A DNA stretch of 64,000 bases from the NCBI GenBank assembly GCA_902806595.1, contig CADCXC010000040.1, positions 248,001 to 312,000 of the forward strand, given 5' to 3'. The position numbers and the translations under genes were made by a program. A model generated the notes under the pieces. The model searched no databases. It worked only from the letters and a program-made list of their open reading frames with translations, and was not told the origin of the DNA. Shown here piece after piece: positions 1 to 10,826 of this stretch (positions within the stretch are counted from its first letter, which is position 1; the number at the start of each line of letters is the position of its first letter). Origin of the DNA: Pyrenopolyporus hunteri. Its lineage: Eukaryota; Ascomycota; Sordariomycetes; Xylariales; Hypoxylaceae.

Positions 1-323
1 GCAACGCATAGGCCATAGGGCGTCCAGGCTCCCCATTTGCTCTAATAAGCCGCCCAATCGCCACGACTCGCAGCACCATCTTGCACGATAAATAGTATCA
101 AGACCAACATTAATACCCGGTCTAGTCGTTATTAAGCAACTCGACGCCCGAGAAGGGGGTCAGCGATCAGGACAAACCAGACAAGTGCTATGTTCGGATG
201 ATCACAAGCACAGATATTATAAAGCTGAGAAACGGCCCCTCAAGGTCGTAGCCTGTCAATGTGGAGGTATAAGGCAGCGATACAGACAAACCACAGGCGT
301 CTTACAGGCCAACGAAGCCGAAA

Positions 324-1491
324 TTGCTGTTGTTACATCGGATAACCGTCGAGTTACGCAACGACAAGCCTAACACGAACCAGACCCCATGTCCCCTGAC
401 ACGACGCTCATACAAGGGATGGCCGACCCTCAACCCCGTTCAATCAACTCTCCTCGGGAGTCTACCCATGGAAATCCGGGACTTGATCTACCTTGAGTGC
501 TGGGGAACATCCGGGCTCAAGCAGCACGTTTTCGTTCGGGGTGGCTATTTTAACACATCGGACATGCGATCCAGCGCCCGACGAGGTGGACACAAGACCC
601 GTAGAATGCAAACAGATACGCCGGACGCCGAGATATACACAATCTCCTCGAGCCCAATGCCTGGATTTGTGGAATAAATGGGCTCTAAGATTCTTTTCGC
701 CCTGGCATGATCGCTGGCGATGCGAAGAGTAGATGAAGGAGGTGTTGGGCTGTAACGATGAAGCGTGCCATAATTGTCTAAGCGTATTCTAGGCACGCTT
801 CCTTTTTGCCCGTCTTACTAACTTGTAGAAGGATGTGAGAACCCCCTTTCCATACCCGCTCACTCATGAATATTCCCGTTATCTCTTGCCCGGGTAGCCA
901 TAAAATCGTAACTCTTGAACTCACTAATGGAAGACCAACCTCATGCTACAACCAAGGTATCTAGAAGCTCGTCCTAGCCTGTACGCCTCCGTAACCCTTA
1001 TATTCACAGACATACCCACCGCGCACGCTTGTCTGTCGCGCTTTACCCCCGCAACTGCATCGCAGCTTCGCTCTCTTGTCATATCGCTAGCCCTCCCCCT
1101 CGACATGCTACATCAGCATCAACTGCGTCAGTCCTCTGAGGAACTCGCGGGTCTCTGGGCAGACCTGTGTACGGAGCTCTCCGACTCCGTACGCTTTCCC
1201 GCGCTGTGCGACGTTACCATGTGACTACGCACCTCCGCCGTGGACGAGAATGAGGGCTGGGGCCGGGTACATGAACGCTGGTTAATGGGCGCCATCAGCG
1301 AGAGGCTGGCGCGCCGCCTCGTACTGCAGGTACCAGAAGTGTCCCCCTTATTCCGCCGTCCGGTGAGGGAGCGACCGTTTAGCTATCCAATTCAGGAATA
1401 CGACTCTCCAGATGAGAGTGAGGGTTTGCCGTTCCGCCGAATTGAGCACTATACTGAGCTACCACCCATGATTTGGGATGCATCTAGATAG
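324..1491 (+). pseudogene. Decayed 2EXR-like (F-box-like fold) fungal protein gene
   Basis: Translation from about 440 reads like the start of a fungal 2EXR-type protein (LGSLPMEIRDLIYLECW, then LKQHVFVRGGYF). The similarity then jumps frame near 550 (THRTCDPAPDE lies in the next frame), meets a stop at 730-732, and resumes at about 943 with YLEARPSLYASVTLIFTD. That block is cut by a TGA at 1222-1224, yet the same frame continues at once (VDENEGWGRVHERWL) to 1491. One C-to-T change, CGA to TGA, would explain the last stop. The 2EXR family is expanded in fungi and of unknown role. I infer an inactivated copy. Undetected introns could explain the gap between 677 and 943, but not the in-frame TGA. 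An intact 2EXR gene lies at 57.5 kb. Confidence 0.5.
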
Positions 1492-2817
1492 GTACGTATA
1501 GAGTTCTCGCGGTCTAAGCCCCCTTTCCTTGTTTATAATACTCTTTGGAAGGAGATGATATTGGGCGTGGGACGAGTAAAAGAGACGTCGTTCTTGAAAA
1601 GAGGTTCGAAAACGTTGGTAGCTGGCCGTAAGTTAGGCTACCTATGTCAGTCGGAATCAGCCCAAAGTGGAATGAGTATTCAAGGCTGAACGCGGATGGG
1701 TGCCTGTTAAAAAGGGGTATGAGACGGCCTACCTAGGTAGGTAGGTAGGTAGGTAGGTAGGTAGGTAGGTAGGTAGGTAGGTAGGTAGGTAGGTAGGTAG
1801 GTAGGTAGGTAGGTAGGTAGGTAGGTAGGTAGATATGATCCTACCTGAATAGAAGCAATGAGTTTAGAGGATGAAGTACCAATTCAGGTAGACGAGCAGC
1901 ATTCTATTATGCGCGTTTGAATCTCGTCGGAGGCGCAGTCTTGCATTATATTCCAGTGAGTTCAACCTGATGGTATGTAGTCTTGTTTCACTGTTCCATG
2001 CTGCCCATGCGGAAGATAACCACTCAATAATACTGATCCCATTAGGATTCTGTATTCCTAAGACGGAGAATAGAGACAATTGATTGCACTTTGAAATTCT
2101 GAAGACTATTGGAGTCTGTGTCCGTGAACCCATATACTGAGATTAGTGGTCGATGTTTCTTCAACATAGTGGTTATTGACTACGTGTAGCATTAGAACTA
2201 TAATGGCGAGCCTGGAGACTTTCCGTCAGCGCAAGCATGAGGACTCGAGAGTATGATAGCGAGTCAAGCATTGCCTGCGACGTCGTGATATCGGATAAGC
2301 CTGCTATAAGTTGCCACCAACGAGGGCGCATGAAGTGAATAAACAAGCCACCGGTGATAACTCCATGCTGTCCACGAAACCTGCCGTACTCATTTAAAAT
2401 CCCCCAAAAGAAAGAGCGAAGCCGGCGGCAAAGGAAAATTTTGTCCAGTCTTGTTTCCAAGAGAAAACAGCGCCCCTTTTAATAATATCATTAGGTTTCG
2501 TAAAGCATTATAGACAGTATATACTCGACCGTGTCATAGTGTAACTGCGGAAGCGTGCGGTATAGAGTCGAATTCGTCGGAGATGAACCGGCAACCCATT
2601 TTGGCTGCCTCGAGTACGCCGACTCCAACTTGCCGGAGGATTCCGTCGGGTGATATTAGGCGTCGAGGTTAATGCCCCCTTGGGCTCAGGACATCGAGTC
2701 AACAGCCGCACTCCCCCTCCTATGGCCACGATTCCGCTGTGGAACAACACCTGTACGCCAAACCCCTTCCAGTAGCCACGCCAATCCCAGCGATATCCCG
2801 TGGGTTCGAACGACCTT
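1492..2817. other. Non-coding or undecided interval
   Basis: Contains the TAGG microsatellite (1731-1832). Two minus-strand open frames at 1864-2133 and 2173-2460 have a protein-like composition (tryptophan-rich segments such as RPRWWQLIAGL), but neither has a recognisable domain, a clear ATG or a partner exon. They may be remnants of a gene. No RNA gene seen. Confidence 0.4.
1731..1832. repeat. TAGG tetranucleotide microsatellite
   Basis: An almost perfect run of about 24 TAGG units (CCTA on the other strand). It begins with the palindrome ACCTAGGT, which also occurs in the dispersed islands of this window. It lies in non-coding DNA. The copy number is likely to vary between isolates. Confidence 0.97.
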
Positions 2818-4114
2818 TCAAGTTGCTTCTTCTCCAACCCTCCCCCCCAGGCCGCTTAGATTGCGCATATGGACTTCCCTCAACCTGGCTACCCAATGCC
2901 GCCGTAGCGCCGGCGTCATCTTGATAAAAACCATGGCCTTGTTCTCGTCCGTAAGGGCCTTCTCGGCAATCTTCAGCTGCAGATCCGCATCCTCCTCGGC
3001 GAATTCACGAAAGAATATATCAAGCGCCCGCTCCGACCATTTGGGCGGGACGCGGGCCTTAAGGGCCTCGGCCAGCTGTAGGATGCCGTCTTCAACGATG
3101 CTGGCGGGGGTGAAGGAGGAATGAAGTCCGAGGTTGGCGGAGGGGGTAGTTGTAGGGGGGACGACCGAGGAAGAGGCTGGCGTAGTGGACTGCTGGGTGT
3201 AGAAGTTGGACGAAAAACGCGAAGGTCTGCCGCGACGCTTCTCCGGGTAACCGGGACTCGGGTTGGGATTCGGTCTCTTTTGCGCTTGCGTGCTCGGGAC
3301 GTGCTCGTCGGGCGGGGTTAACGCGCTCGGGTTCGCGGTTATGGAAGTTCGGGGCGGGATCGCGGTGGACGAGGGTCTCTGCATGGGCTGAGGTACGGTA
3401 GGGGTGGGCAACGGTTGACTGAGGGGCTGGGCCTGCTGCGTCGGGTTCTGCGTCGGGGTCTGGGCGTATATGCTGGAGTCGAGGGTGGGATCGATGACCG
3501 TCTGGTCGGCGGTGCTGGGCCTACCCGGCAAGCTGCCGTCGGGATTTCTCCGTCTCGGCTTCATGATGCGTTTCGGGGCACCGCCGGAACCTACGACGTC
3601 GGGGAATAAGATCTCCATGTACTCTTCGTGGTCGAACGGCCTGCCCCTCAGTGCCTTGGATAAGGGTTCTTTCTGCAGCCAACCGCTGTTAGTACGTATG
3701 CACGTGTTGTACGGGGCATCGATGGCAGGCTTCTCCTCTTCATCCTACCTCGAAGTGTCTCCGCCAGGCCTCCTCGCTCGCCGTGACCATCCTGGTGGTG
3801 GGGTTGTATAGGAACTCGGGGTCCTCCCTCAGGCCCCTCCACATGCGGAACTTCTTGCGGGCGTTGTCGGCCTTGTTGATGAGATGGCTCTTCTCTGGAT
3901 AAGCACCGTGCTTGTCGCGCAGGGCGATGGCAGCACGCTCCCAAGCGCCCGACTTGAAGCTGTGGTTCTCCTTGTACCCCATCTGCATGGACTCGCATAG
4001 CGACCTGAAGAAGGTCTCCTCGTACGCCAGGTTCCAGCTGAATCGCGGGGTCCGCCTGTCGGCATTACGGCGCGCACTACGCGACGCTGTGACCTCGACG
4101 TCGTCGTCCGACAT
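2818..4114 (-). CDS. Myb/SANT-like DNA-binding domain protein
   Basis: Two exons, 4114-3749 and 3672-2818. The 76 nt intron begins GTAGG and ends CTGCAG, with an ACTAAC branch site; the model encodes 406 aa. Residues about 20-125 form a Myb/SANT-like domain of the type found in fungal and plant L10-interacting Myb proteins: FSWNLAYEETFFRSLCESM, a central WERAAIAL, then KKFRMWRGL. An FDHEEYMEILFPDVVG segment follows the domain, then a basic KPRRRN stretch, a long Pro/Gln/Thr-rich disordered region and a C-terminal helical segment. The domain suggests sequence-specific DNA binding in the nucleus; the target is unknown. I chose the ATG that gives MSDDDVEV. The frame stays open upstream to 4411, but that part is low-complexity Lys-rich and looks like 5' leader. 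Nothing appears broken. Confidence 0.82.
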
Positions 4115-6620
4115 GGCGACGGTCGTTGTGAGTAACGACGGGGCAAAGGGCGTGCACGGATGCCGGGAAGCGGATTTGGAGGGGGGGGGGGTGTTGGTTG
4201 AAGAGATCCGATTAGACGGGGAGGGAGCTGTTATCGCAACCGCGGGAGAGTGAGATGCGATGAGCTTATCGCTGGATATCGCTGGAAGCTCGTCCGGGAT
4301 GGTGGGTGTTTTTTTGGCTGATACGGTGGTAAATGCGAGGTTGGGGGATTTTTTTTTTTTTTTTTTCCTCCCTCGATCGTTTCTTTTTCCCCTCTGTTTT
4401 GCCAGTTTCAAACGGTTTAACCGATTCAGTTGAGTTGAGTTAAATTACCTCCTTAGGTACCACCACCACCTTAAGCCTAGTAAAGAGAAATGGGAAAAAA
4501 AAGGGCTATCGATCTAGATTAATTTGGTGGCTGTGAGATCACGTGCTTCTTTGTGGCTTGCCCAATAGGTACCTACCTAGGTACCTAATTATTATTCCGC
4601 TAAAGTGGATAAATACCGTTCATAAGAAACGTTCTCAGGTTTATCTACCTACCTAATATAACGGACATGCTCCTTACCTCGATATCGGCAAAAAGGGGCA
4701 CTCGACTCGTCTCTCATCTTCCTTAGGTACCTAGGTACCTTACCTACCTAGGTACTTCATGTTAGTTTTCCTATTTTCCATTTTCCATTTCTCAACTCCC
4801 CACTCTCTGCCTCTGCTCTTCCCCCACTCCCGCTTCTTCAACAAGATCCTAGAAGCAAATCATCGTCACCATCGTCATCACCGTCATTATTTCAATTCCT
4901 TCTTCTTTCCCCACACAATTCTAACCATAGGGACCTTACATCAACAAGGTTCTTCTAATGCCCAATATCATAATGTATCCTATTTATCAAGCAAGGATGA
5001 ACCATTCTGCGACCCGCATTTACATATCTTTCTTCCCTCTCTCATTACGATCTGCTCCGTGATCTCCCCTCGCCCATACCCATACTATCTACCTACCTAC
5101 CCATATTATACGGGCATGCCTGGTGTACCTATGTATAGGTACCTACTCAACTGGTGTACCGAGGTATATAATGAACCCGCCGCTGTTCTTCGAAACATGT
5201 TGGAAGATCCAGTCAAGCGGTTCAGGGTAGGCTTATTGGTCCCTCGGAATTTGAGACCAAGGTGACGCCCCCGTCTTCCTGTCTGGCCTTTGTTAGGGAA
5301 ACAGACCAGGGAATATACCAGGAATACATATGTACCTGGGTAGGTACCTAGGTAGGTATGTAACCCTTTCCGTGTCAATGCTCGGGGTCTTTTCTGCTTT
5401 GTTCACTTTCAGCCGCCTAACTCTTGTGTTAATAACACATTGTTATGGTTTGCATCACGTAACAATGGATGATTTACCACAAATGTCTTTCTTCCGTTTC
5501 TTTTACTGTTAGGGGGTTCGGACTTCTATGAACGACTTTCATTGCTGTTGGCAGGTACCTAGACTTCTACTCAATTCTCATCATTATACGTGTGTACCTA
5601 CCTAGGTACCTACCTAGGTACTTACCGCCGCATTTCGTAATCCGTCGGTACGAACCGGAGCTGGTTACAGTTGATAGGACACGGCTGGTATGATAGTTCG
5701 CATATTCGGCACTTTTCTGAAAGTCTCGGTCGGTACCTAGGCAGGTATGGACGTAGGTAGGTACCTAGGTACCTATCCAACGTACCCGGATATGGGAAGG
5801 ACACGCACTGACAGCTGGAAGGCGCAATCGCAATTCTCCCAGGGCCCGTTACGGGTCTCGAAGCCCCTGCATTAGTTTCCGATGCTCCCACGTCCACCCA
5901 GATTCCATTGTTCGTTGACCATTCAGACCACTGTAGTAGACCATGTATTACGAATTCTACTACCCGCCCCCTTCATAACCTCCATAACCTCCACTCACCA
6001 TGCCACACCATTTGTGTTAGAAGGACCCTAGCTGGATCGCGTTTCGACTGTCGACGGGGAGCATGACGACGCGGATCCCATTCAAGTCGACGACTCCACC
6101 GTTTACCTAGAACTCGAGACAAGCTGCGCATCACATCTGGGATCGACCTTGGCTAGCTTGGCTAGAGCTTGTTTCTCGCCTCCATGGAGATCGAATGACA
6201 GTAGACCGGGGTTAATCCCTACAGCCCGCCCCCAATCCCCTTTTCCCGTTTCTCTTGGTCTTCGCCTTGACTTCAAAAGCAGAGGTCTTGGCTCTCGTCT
6301 GTTGTTTCCTATACTTCAACTCCCATGAAGTTCGTTGTTTGAGACAACATTCATTCAGTAGTTGCTTTATTTCTCTTTCTTTTCGATTCGTCCCTCATTG
6401 CCCGCTGCCCGTCAGGCCCCTTCGGTTTCTTCACCAACCCTTCTTTCTTTGTGGATTCCTTCCGCCTCATAACCGACCTTCATAGCTTCTCAAACTCGCC
6501 AGTCGAGGTTAGGTTTCTTCGGCGGAATTTCTTTCGTTCAACCCACCTGGTGTGGTTATATATAAATTATCATTCAAATTTTTTTTCCTCTCTTCTACTC
6601 TCTTAGACGACTTCTCGAAG
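4115..6620. other. Repeat-rich intergenic region
   Basis: A divergent intergenic region between the Myb-like gene (-) and the protease (+). It holds at least five CCTAGG/GGTACC palindromic islands (about 4570-4590, 4724-4756, 5334-5358, 5597-5622, 5755-5775), a T-run at 4350-4366 and pyrimidine-rich stretches before the protease start. A 168-codon open frame at 4759-5265 is low in complexity and crosses palindrome DNA, so it is not called. No other gene recognised. Confidence 0.6.
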
Positions 6621-7985
6621 ATGCAGTCCTTTTCGACATTGTTCTTCCTGTTCGGGCTCTTGGCGTTTGCTTCCGCTTCCCCAGCCAATATCCAAAAACG
6701 AGGCGTATACAAGGTCGAGCGAGTGCCAAATCCCAACTACAGCGGCCGCAATGGCCCCCGAGCCCTGCTGAAGACGCTCCGTAAATATCGGATGCCGATA
6801 CCGGCCTCCGTTGCGAACGCCGCGCAGCAACAGAACGAGATGATCTCCAAGAGACAGCAAGGCAGAAAAGGAAGGGGGAGGGGTCACCGTGGCGGTCGAA
6901 AAGGGGGCGTCGGTGCTTCAGACGGTCAAGCTGCCGCGCCTGCCACTAACGGGACCGGCCTCGTGACGGCAACCCCCGAGGCCAACGATGTCGAGTACTT
7001 GTCTCCTGTGACTATCGGCGGACAAACTCTGAACCTCGATTTCGATTCCGGTTCGTCGGATTTGTGGGTTTTCAACACCCAACTTAGCAGAGCAGCAACC
7101 CGGGGCCACACCGTCTACGACCCGACTCAGTCGAAGACGTTTGCTCTCATGCAGGGTGCTTCGTTCGAAATTTCTTACGGCGACGGCTCCGGCGCTGCAG
7201 GCAATGTTGGTACCGATACCGTGGACATCGGCGGCGCTACCGTCACCCAGCAAGCCGTAGAGCTGGCCACTGCTGTCTCTAGATCTTTCGTCGAGGATAC
7301 TGCGAACAATGGCCTGTTAGGCCTCGCCTTCAGCCAGCTCAACACCGTACAACCCGCCCAGCAGAAGACGTTCTTCGACAACGTCAAGTCGTCGCTCGCC
7401 GAGCCTATCTTCACCGCTGATCTCCGTGCGCAAGCAGCTGGTGCTTACGAGTTTGGCCGCGTGGATACGAGCAAGTTCACGGGCGATATGACGTGGGTCC
7501 CCGTCAATACGACGGATGGTTTCTGGCAGTTTACTAGCGAGAAGTTTGCCGTCAACGGTGGTACCCCCCAGACATCTACGGCTGGAGCGCAGGCCATCGC
7601 TGACACCGGCACTACTTTGCTCCTGGCCGACCCTGCAGTAGCTCAGGCCTATTACGCACAAGTCGACGGCGCCGTAGATGACCAGCAGCAGGGAGGCTTC
7701 ACATTCCCCTGCAACACGGACTTGCCCGATCTTCAGCTAGACGTCGGCGGCACCATGGCGACGGTCAAGGGTACCGATATCAACTTCGCCCAAGTCGATG
7801 AGCAGAGTAAGTTAGCCACGCATTTCATCCAATATTTCATCCCACTAACGGTTTTGTCAGCTTGCTTCGGCGGCCTTCAAGCGACACCCGCCGGCCTACA
7901 GATCTACGGTGACATCTTTTTCAAGAGCAACTTCGTTGCTTTCAACGGCGGTAACAATTCTCTCGGCTTCGCCCAGCATATTTGA
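6621..7985 (+). CDS. Secreted pepsin-family (A1) aspartic protease
   Basis: Two exons, 6621-7806 and 7861-7985, giving 436 aa. The 54 nt intron (GTAAG, CACTAAC, TCAG) joins DEQ to TCFGG, restoring the cysteine segment usual in fungal pepsin-like enzymes. Residues 1-20 are a signal peptide and Lys26-Arg27 a possible Kex2 site. A propeptide follows, with a second KR at 77-78. The catalytic aspartates are D142 in FDSGSSDLWV and D328 in ADTGTTLLL. The flap tyrosine lies in ISYGDGSGAAG. Such enzymes are made as zymogens, activate at acidic pH and digest extracellular or vacuolar protein; no GPI signal or C-terminal hydrophobic tail is visible, so secretion is inferred. The pro region includes an unusual Arg/Gly-rich stretch (about 75-103). 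The start is the only ATG giving a signal peptide. Confidence 0.93.
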   Translation: MQSFSTLFFLFGLLAFASASPANIQKRGVYKVERVPNPNYSGRNGPRALLKTLRKYRMPIPASVANAAQQQNEMISKRQQGRKGRGRGHRGGRKGGVGASDGQAAAPATNGTGLVTATPEANDVEYLSPVTIGGQTLNLDFDSGSSDLWVFNTQLSRAATRGHTVYDPTQSKTFALMQGASFEISYGDGSGAAGNVGTDTVDIGGATVTQQAVELATAVSRSFVEDTANNGLLGLAFSQLNTVQPAQQKTFFDNVKSSLAEPIFTADLRAQAAGAYEFGRVDTSKFTGDMTWVPVNTTDGFWQFTSEKFAVNGGTPQTSTAGAQAIADTGTTLLLADPAVAQAYYAQVDGAVDDQQQGGFTFPCNTDLPDLQLDVGGTMATVKGTDINFAQVDEQSKLATHFIQYFIPLTVLSACFGGLQATPAGLQIYGDIFFKSNFVAFNGGNNSLGFAQHI

Positions 7986-10352
7986 ATATGTCTGTCCTCT
8001 GAAGCCGTCTGCATATGAATTTCATGTCTTGTGAGATATAAACGCCAACTGTATATATGAGACTTTTATTCGAAGGGTATATGTGTCAGGATACTGTAGA
8101 CTTTGGGACTCTACTGACGACCGTGAAATCCATCGGGTCTGACTGGCGACGGTACTTTACATATCATTATTTTCCTAGAAGAAAGATTTGCGACTACAAC
8201 ATCATTTGCATTTTGAATGTAATATATGTGCGGTGCTTCTGTGTCCTGCGCAAACGAACGGGTGTCAAAAGGCGTATAACCAATATATCCGCGTCGTTCT
8301 CCACCATACGGCGTAAACTATCGTTGATACATTAGTTCTGGCTATGCCCTAATTGTCTAAGGATCCTTTCTGGTGACCGTAGCTATGGATGAGTCCTACT
8401 TGTACTTTCTTCCGTTGGTAACTTAGAAGCTTGTGTTTCCCGGTCCCAATACCTAGAGCGCTCTCTTCCCTAACGTACCTAGGTAGATCACAGTCGTCAA
8501 TGGCAGCGCAGCAGCACTCGTCCTACATATCCTAACCACTTTAAATATATACTTCATCCCTGCCGGTAACGAGGCCGGATTCACCGGGAAATGATCCTGC
8601 CGGGGGCTTAGGGTGTCAAACGGAAGAACGCCGCACAACCTTAGTTTCCGACCAGGATGATCACATCCCCCATATCGTGAATGGCATAATTAATGCAGCC
8701 TCTTGACCACTAATATGATTAACATGTACCCGCATGTCTTAGACACCTAACCGATATAGAAAGGCGCGGGTTGATGAGAAGTAGTGACGAGATAGCAAAG
8801 ATGAAGTTAGATGAAGTTTCCTATCCTCCAGATTCGAAAGGTCCTCTACCCATCCAGCCGTGTCTGGCGATTTCAATATGCACGTCTTTTCGCTTAACTT
8901 TTAAGTCGTAGGTGCTTACCACCTGGGTAGGTACATACCTATGTATAGGACGCGTTTGATCAGTCCCGAATCATCTTTGAGTAGGTATACATAGTCTAGA
9001 CTCATAAGGAAGTCTCTCGTAGGGCCATCCTGTTTCTGGGTAAAGTAACATCGCTGGCGGATAGCTAATTACGTGAAAAGCATTACTTCGATAGGCCAGT
9101 CACAGCAATAATACTCACATCCAACGGGGTTGGTATAAAAATCTTAGCTCCACGGCTCGATCTTTTTCTCTTTCTCTTTGTCAAAAGGTAGCCCGCAGCT
9201 ATGGCGTATTGGGATATCTACCTACCTACCTAGGTAGTCTAGAACCCTCAAGTTCTTAGTGTCCAAGGTATGCCCAACTGTGGTCGATTACTGTATTTAT
9301 TTTGTAGCCGTTCGTCCGAAGTCGGATAATGTTATGAAATGCCAACGCCGATGCACCGATTCCCATTTAAAATATTAGGTACGAAAATGACGAGCCGCCC
9401 ACCCCGTCCCAAGCCTCCCTTACGTAGGTAGCGTAGCCATAGTTCTCTACAGCCCACGCCTGATTAGTTGGTCGGCGTGCACCTTTCGTCCGCTAACGCA
9501 AATTTACGCACCGAAGAGTGTGTGGTAAACCGGTTACGGGTTCCTATTAAGGAGCCTACCAACCACACCCAAAGCCCAGATGATCCAATACGCTGAAGCG
9601 CCGAGATCAACCCAACCCAACTAGCTCAAGATTATTAATGCTAAACTAAAGCAAGTAACTATCGGGGGCAAGACAGGTACCTACCATCCAGGCGGATCCC
9701 CCCTATGCAACGCCCAGCTGAAAATGTATTGGGGTATTATAAGCGAAGGTAAGGAGGGGCATCATGCTTGCTTACATCTGCCCAATTCAATCTATGCTGA
9801 CGCCCCATTAGCTGAGACTTCACTAGGCTTACCCTAAATCATTACCTATTCAATTACTATTTTCGAGGCAGCTTGGGTGGTGCCTATTAATTTATATCGT
9901 GCCCGCCCATTACGTTTATCATCTGCTTCCGGGCCTTCAAAGCGTGGGGTGTTTAGTGAGGGCCATCAAGGACATCATTTACCTACCTACCTACCTAGGT
10001 ACCTACCTATGCAACTAAGAGCGCCCAGGTAGCTGTCTAACATTGGTGCATATAGGTACAATACAATACCTCGGTAGGCATAGTATGATATTTATTCTAG
10101 GCCCAAATACCAAATAGAAATATGTAAGAGGGCATACGTAAGTGAGCAATGTGGCAAATACAAGGCCTTCAAGAAAGAAGAATAACAATTGGTCTTTTAA
10201 TTTAATCCCACCTGTCCACGAGCCCACACAAACGCCTCTTTCGGACGTGCCACTTCGGCTCCAGAGGCTTATACCGTTGCAACGACGACCATGCATACAG
10301 CCAAGAGTCGACCCTCCCTGCCACCGAAACCAGGTTCCTAAATTATCACGAG

Positions 10353-10361
10353 TTATCAGAT
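10353..10361 (-). promoter_or_regulatory. Putative SreA/URBS-type GATA iron-repressor site 1
   Basis: TTATCAGAT on the plus strand is an exact reverse complement of ATCWGATAA, the motif bound by fungal GATA repressors of siderophore genes (SreA, SRE, Urbs1). It lies 466-474 nt before the NRPS start. Binding is inferred from the motif and the downstream gene. Confidence 0.65.
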
Positions 10362-10371
10362 CCGTTTAAAG

Positions 10372-10380
10372 TTATCTGAT
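10372..10380 (-). promoter_or_regulatory. Putative SreA/URBS-type GATA iron-repressor site 2
   Basis: TTATCTGAT, the other allowed variant of the same motif. It has the same orientation as site 1 and lies 19 nt from it, about two helical turns. I saw no other exact copy in the window. A pair in tandem is what would be expected for a strongly iron-repressed siderophore promoter. Confidence 0.65.
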
Positions 10381-10826
10381 CCGCTCTCTGTGGAGAAGAC
10401 CTGCGTTGGCGCCATCTTGGTTCCGTTCTAACGGCCTATACAAGACCGTTCTAATGCCGAAAAGGAATGTTGCTCCCAGGTGAGCTCCGTCCGCGAATAT
10501 ACTCTCGTAACTGTGTGCTAGTAGATCGTGGAATAAGTAGTTGCCGTTGTCGGCAAGAATGGAGACAGGTATGGAACCATCATGTGCGGCTTTTTTTTCC
10601 CCTTACCCGGTCTCCCAGGCCTTCGGTGCCTCGAAATTTTTCGAATTCAAGATCAGCAGGCTTCATTTCAGAAATTATGTAGTACTTAACAAGCACCCAG
10701 GGCCCACCCGAACACCAAGCATGCGAAGATTTTGTTCTTCGGCCACTTGAAAAGGAAGTTCATAGCTTGAGCTACCACTAGGTCTAGAGCGTTGGATGGA
10801 AAACAGTAACTGCCGCAACATCAACA

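Larger units (their letters stand above)
7986..10826. other. Intergenic region with NRPS promoter
   Basis: A 2.8 kb stretch with no credible gene. Palindromic CCTAGG islands occur at about 9219-9238 and 9980-10009. The last 480 bases form the promoter and leader of the NRPS and carry two GATA-type iron-repressor motifs, listed separately. Short open frames at 10142-10369 and 10467-10750 lack any family signal. Confidence 0.6.

Noticed and set aside
1731..1832. Telomere-like repeat
   Set aside because: The unit is TAGG, not TTAGGG, and it is internal, so it is a microsatellite.
2508..2837. Alternative last exon of the Myb-like gene (minus strand)
   Set aside because: The Myb-like frame ends cleanly at 2818, and the overlapping frame is not in phase with any plausible splice.
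4759..5265. 168-codon plus-strand open frame
   Set aside because: Phe/His/Tyr-rich low complexity; includes GGTACC/CCTACC island DNA and has no domain. Probably chance in a pyrimidine-rich region.
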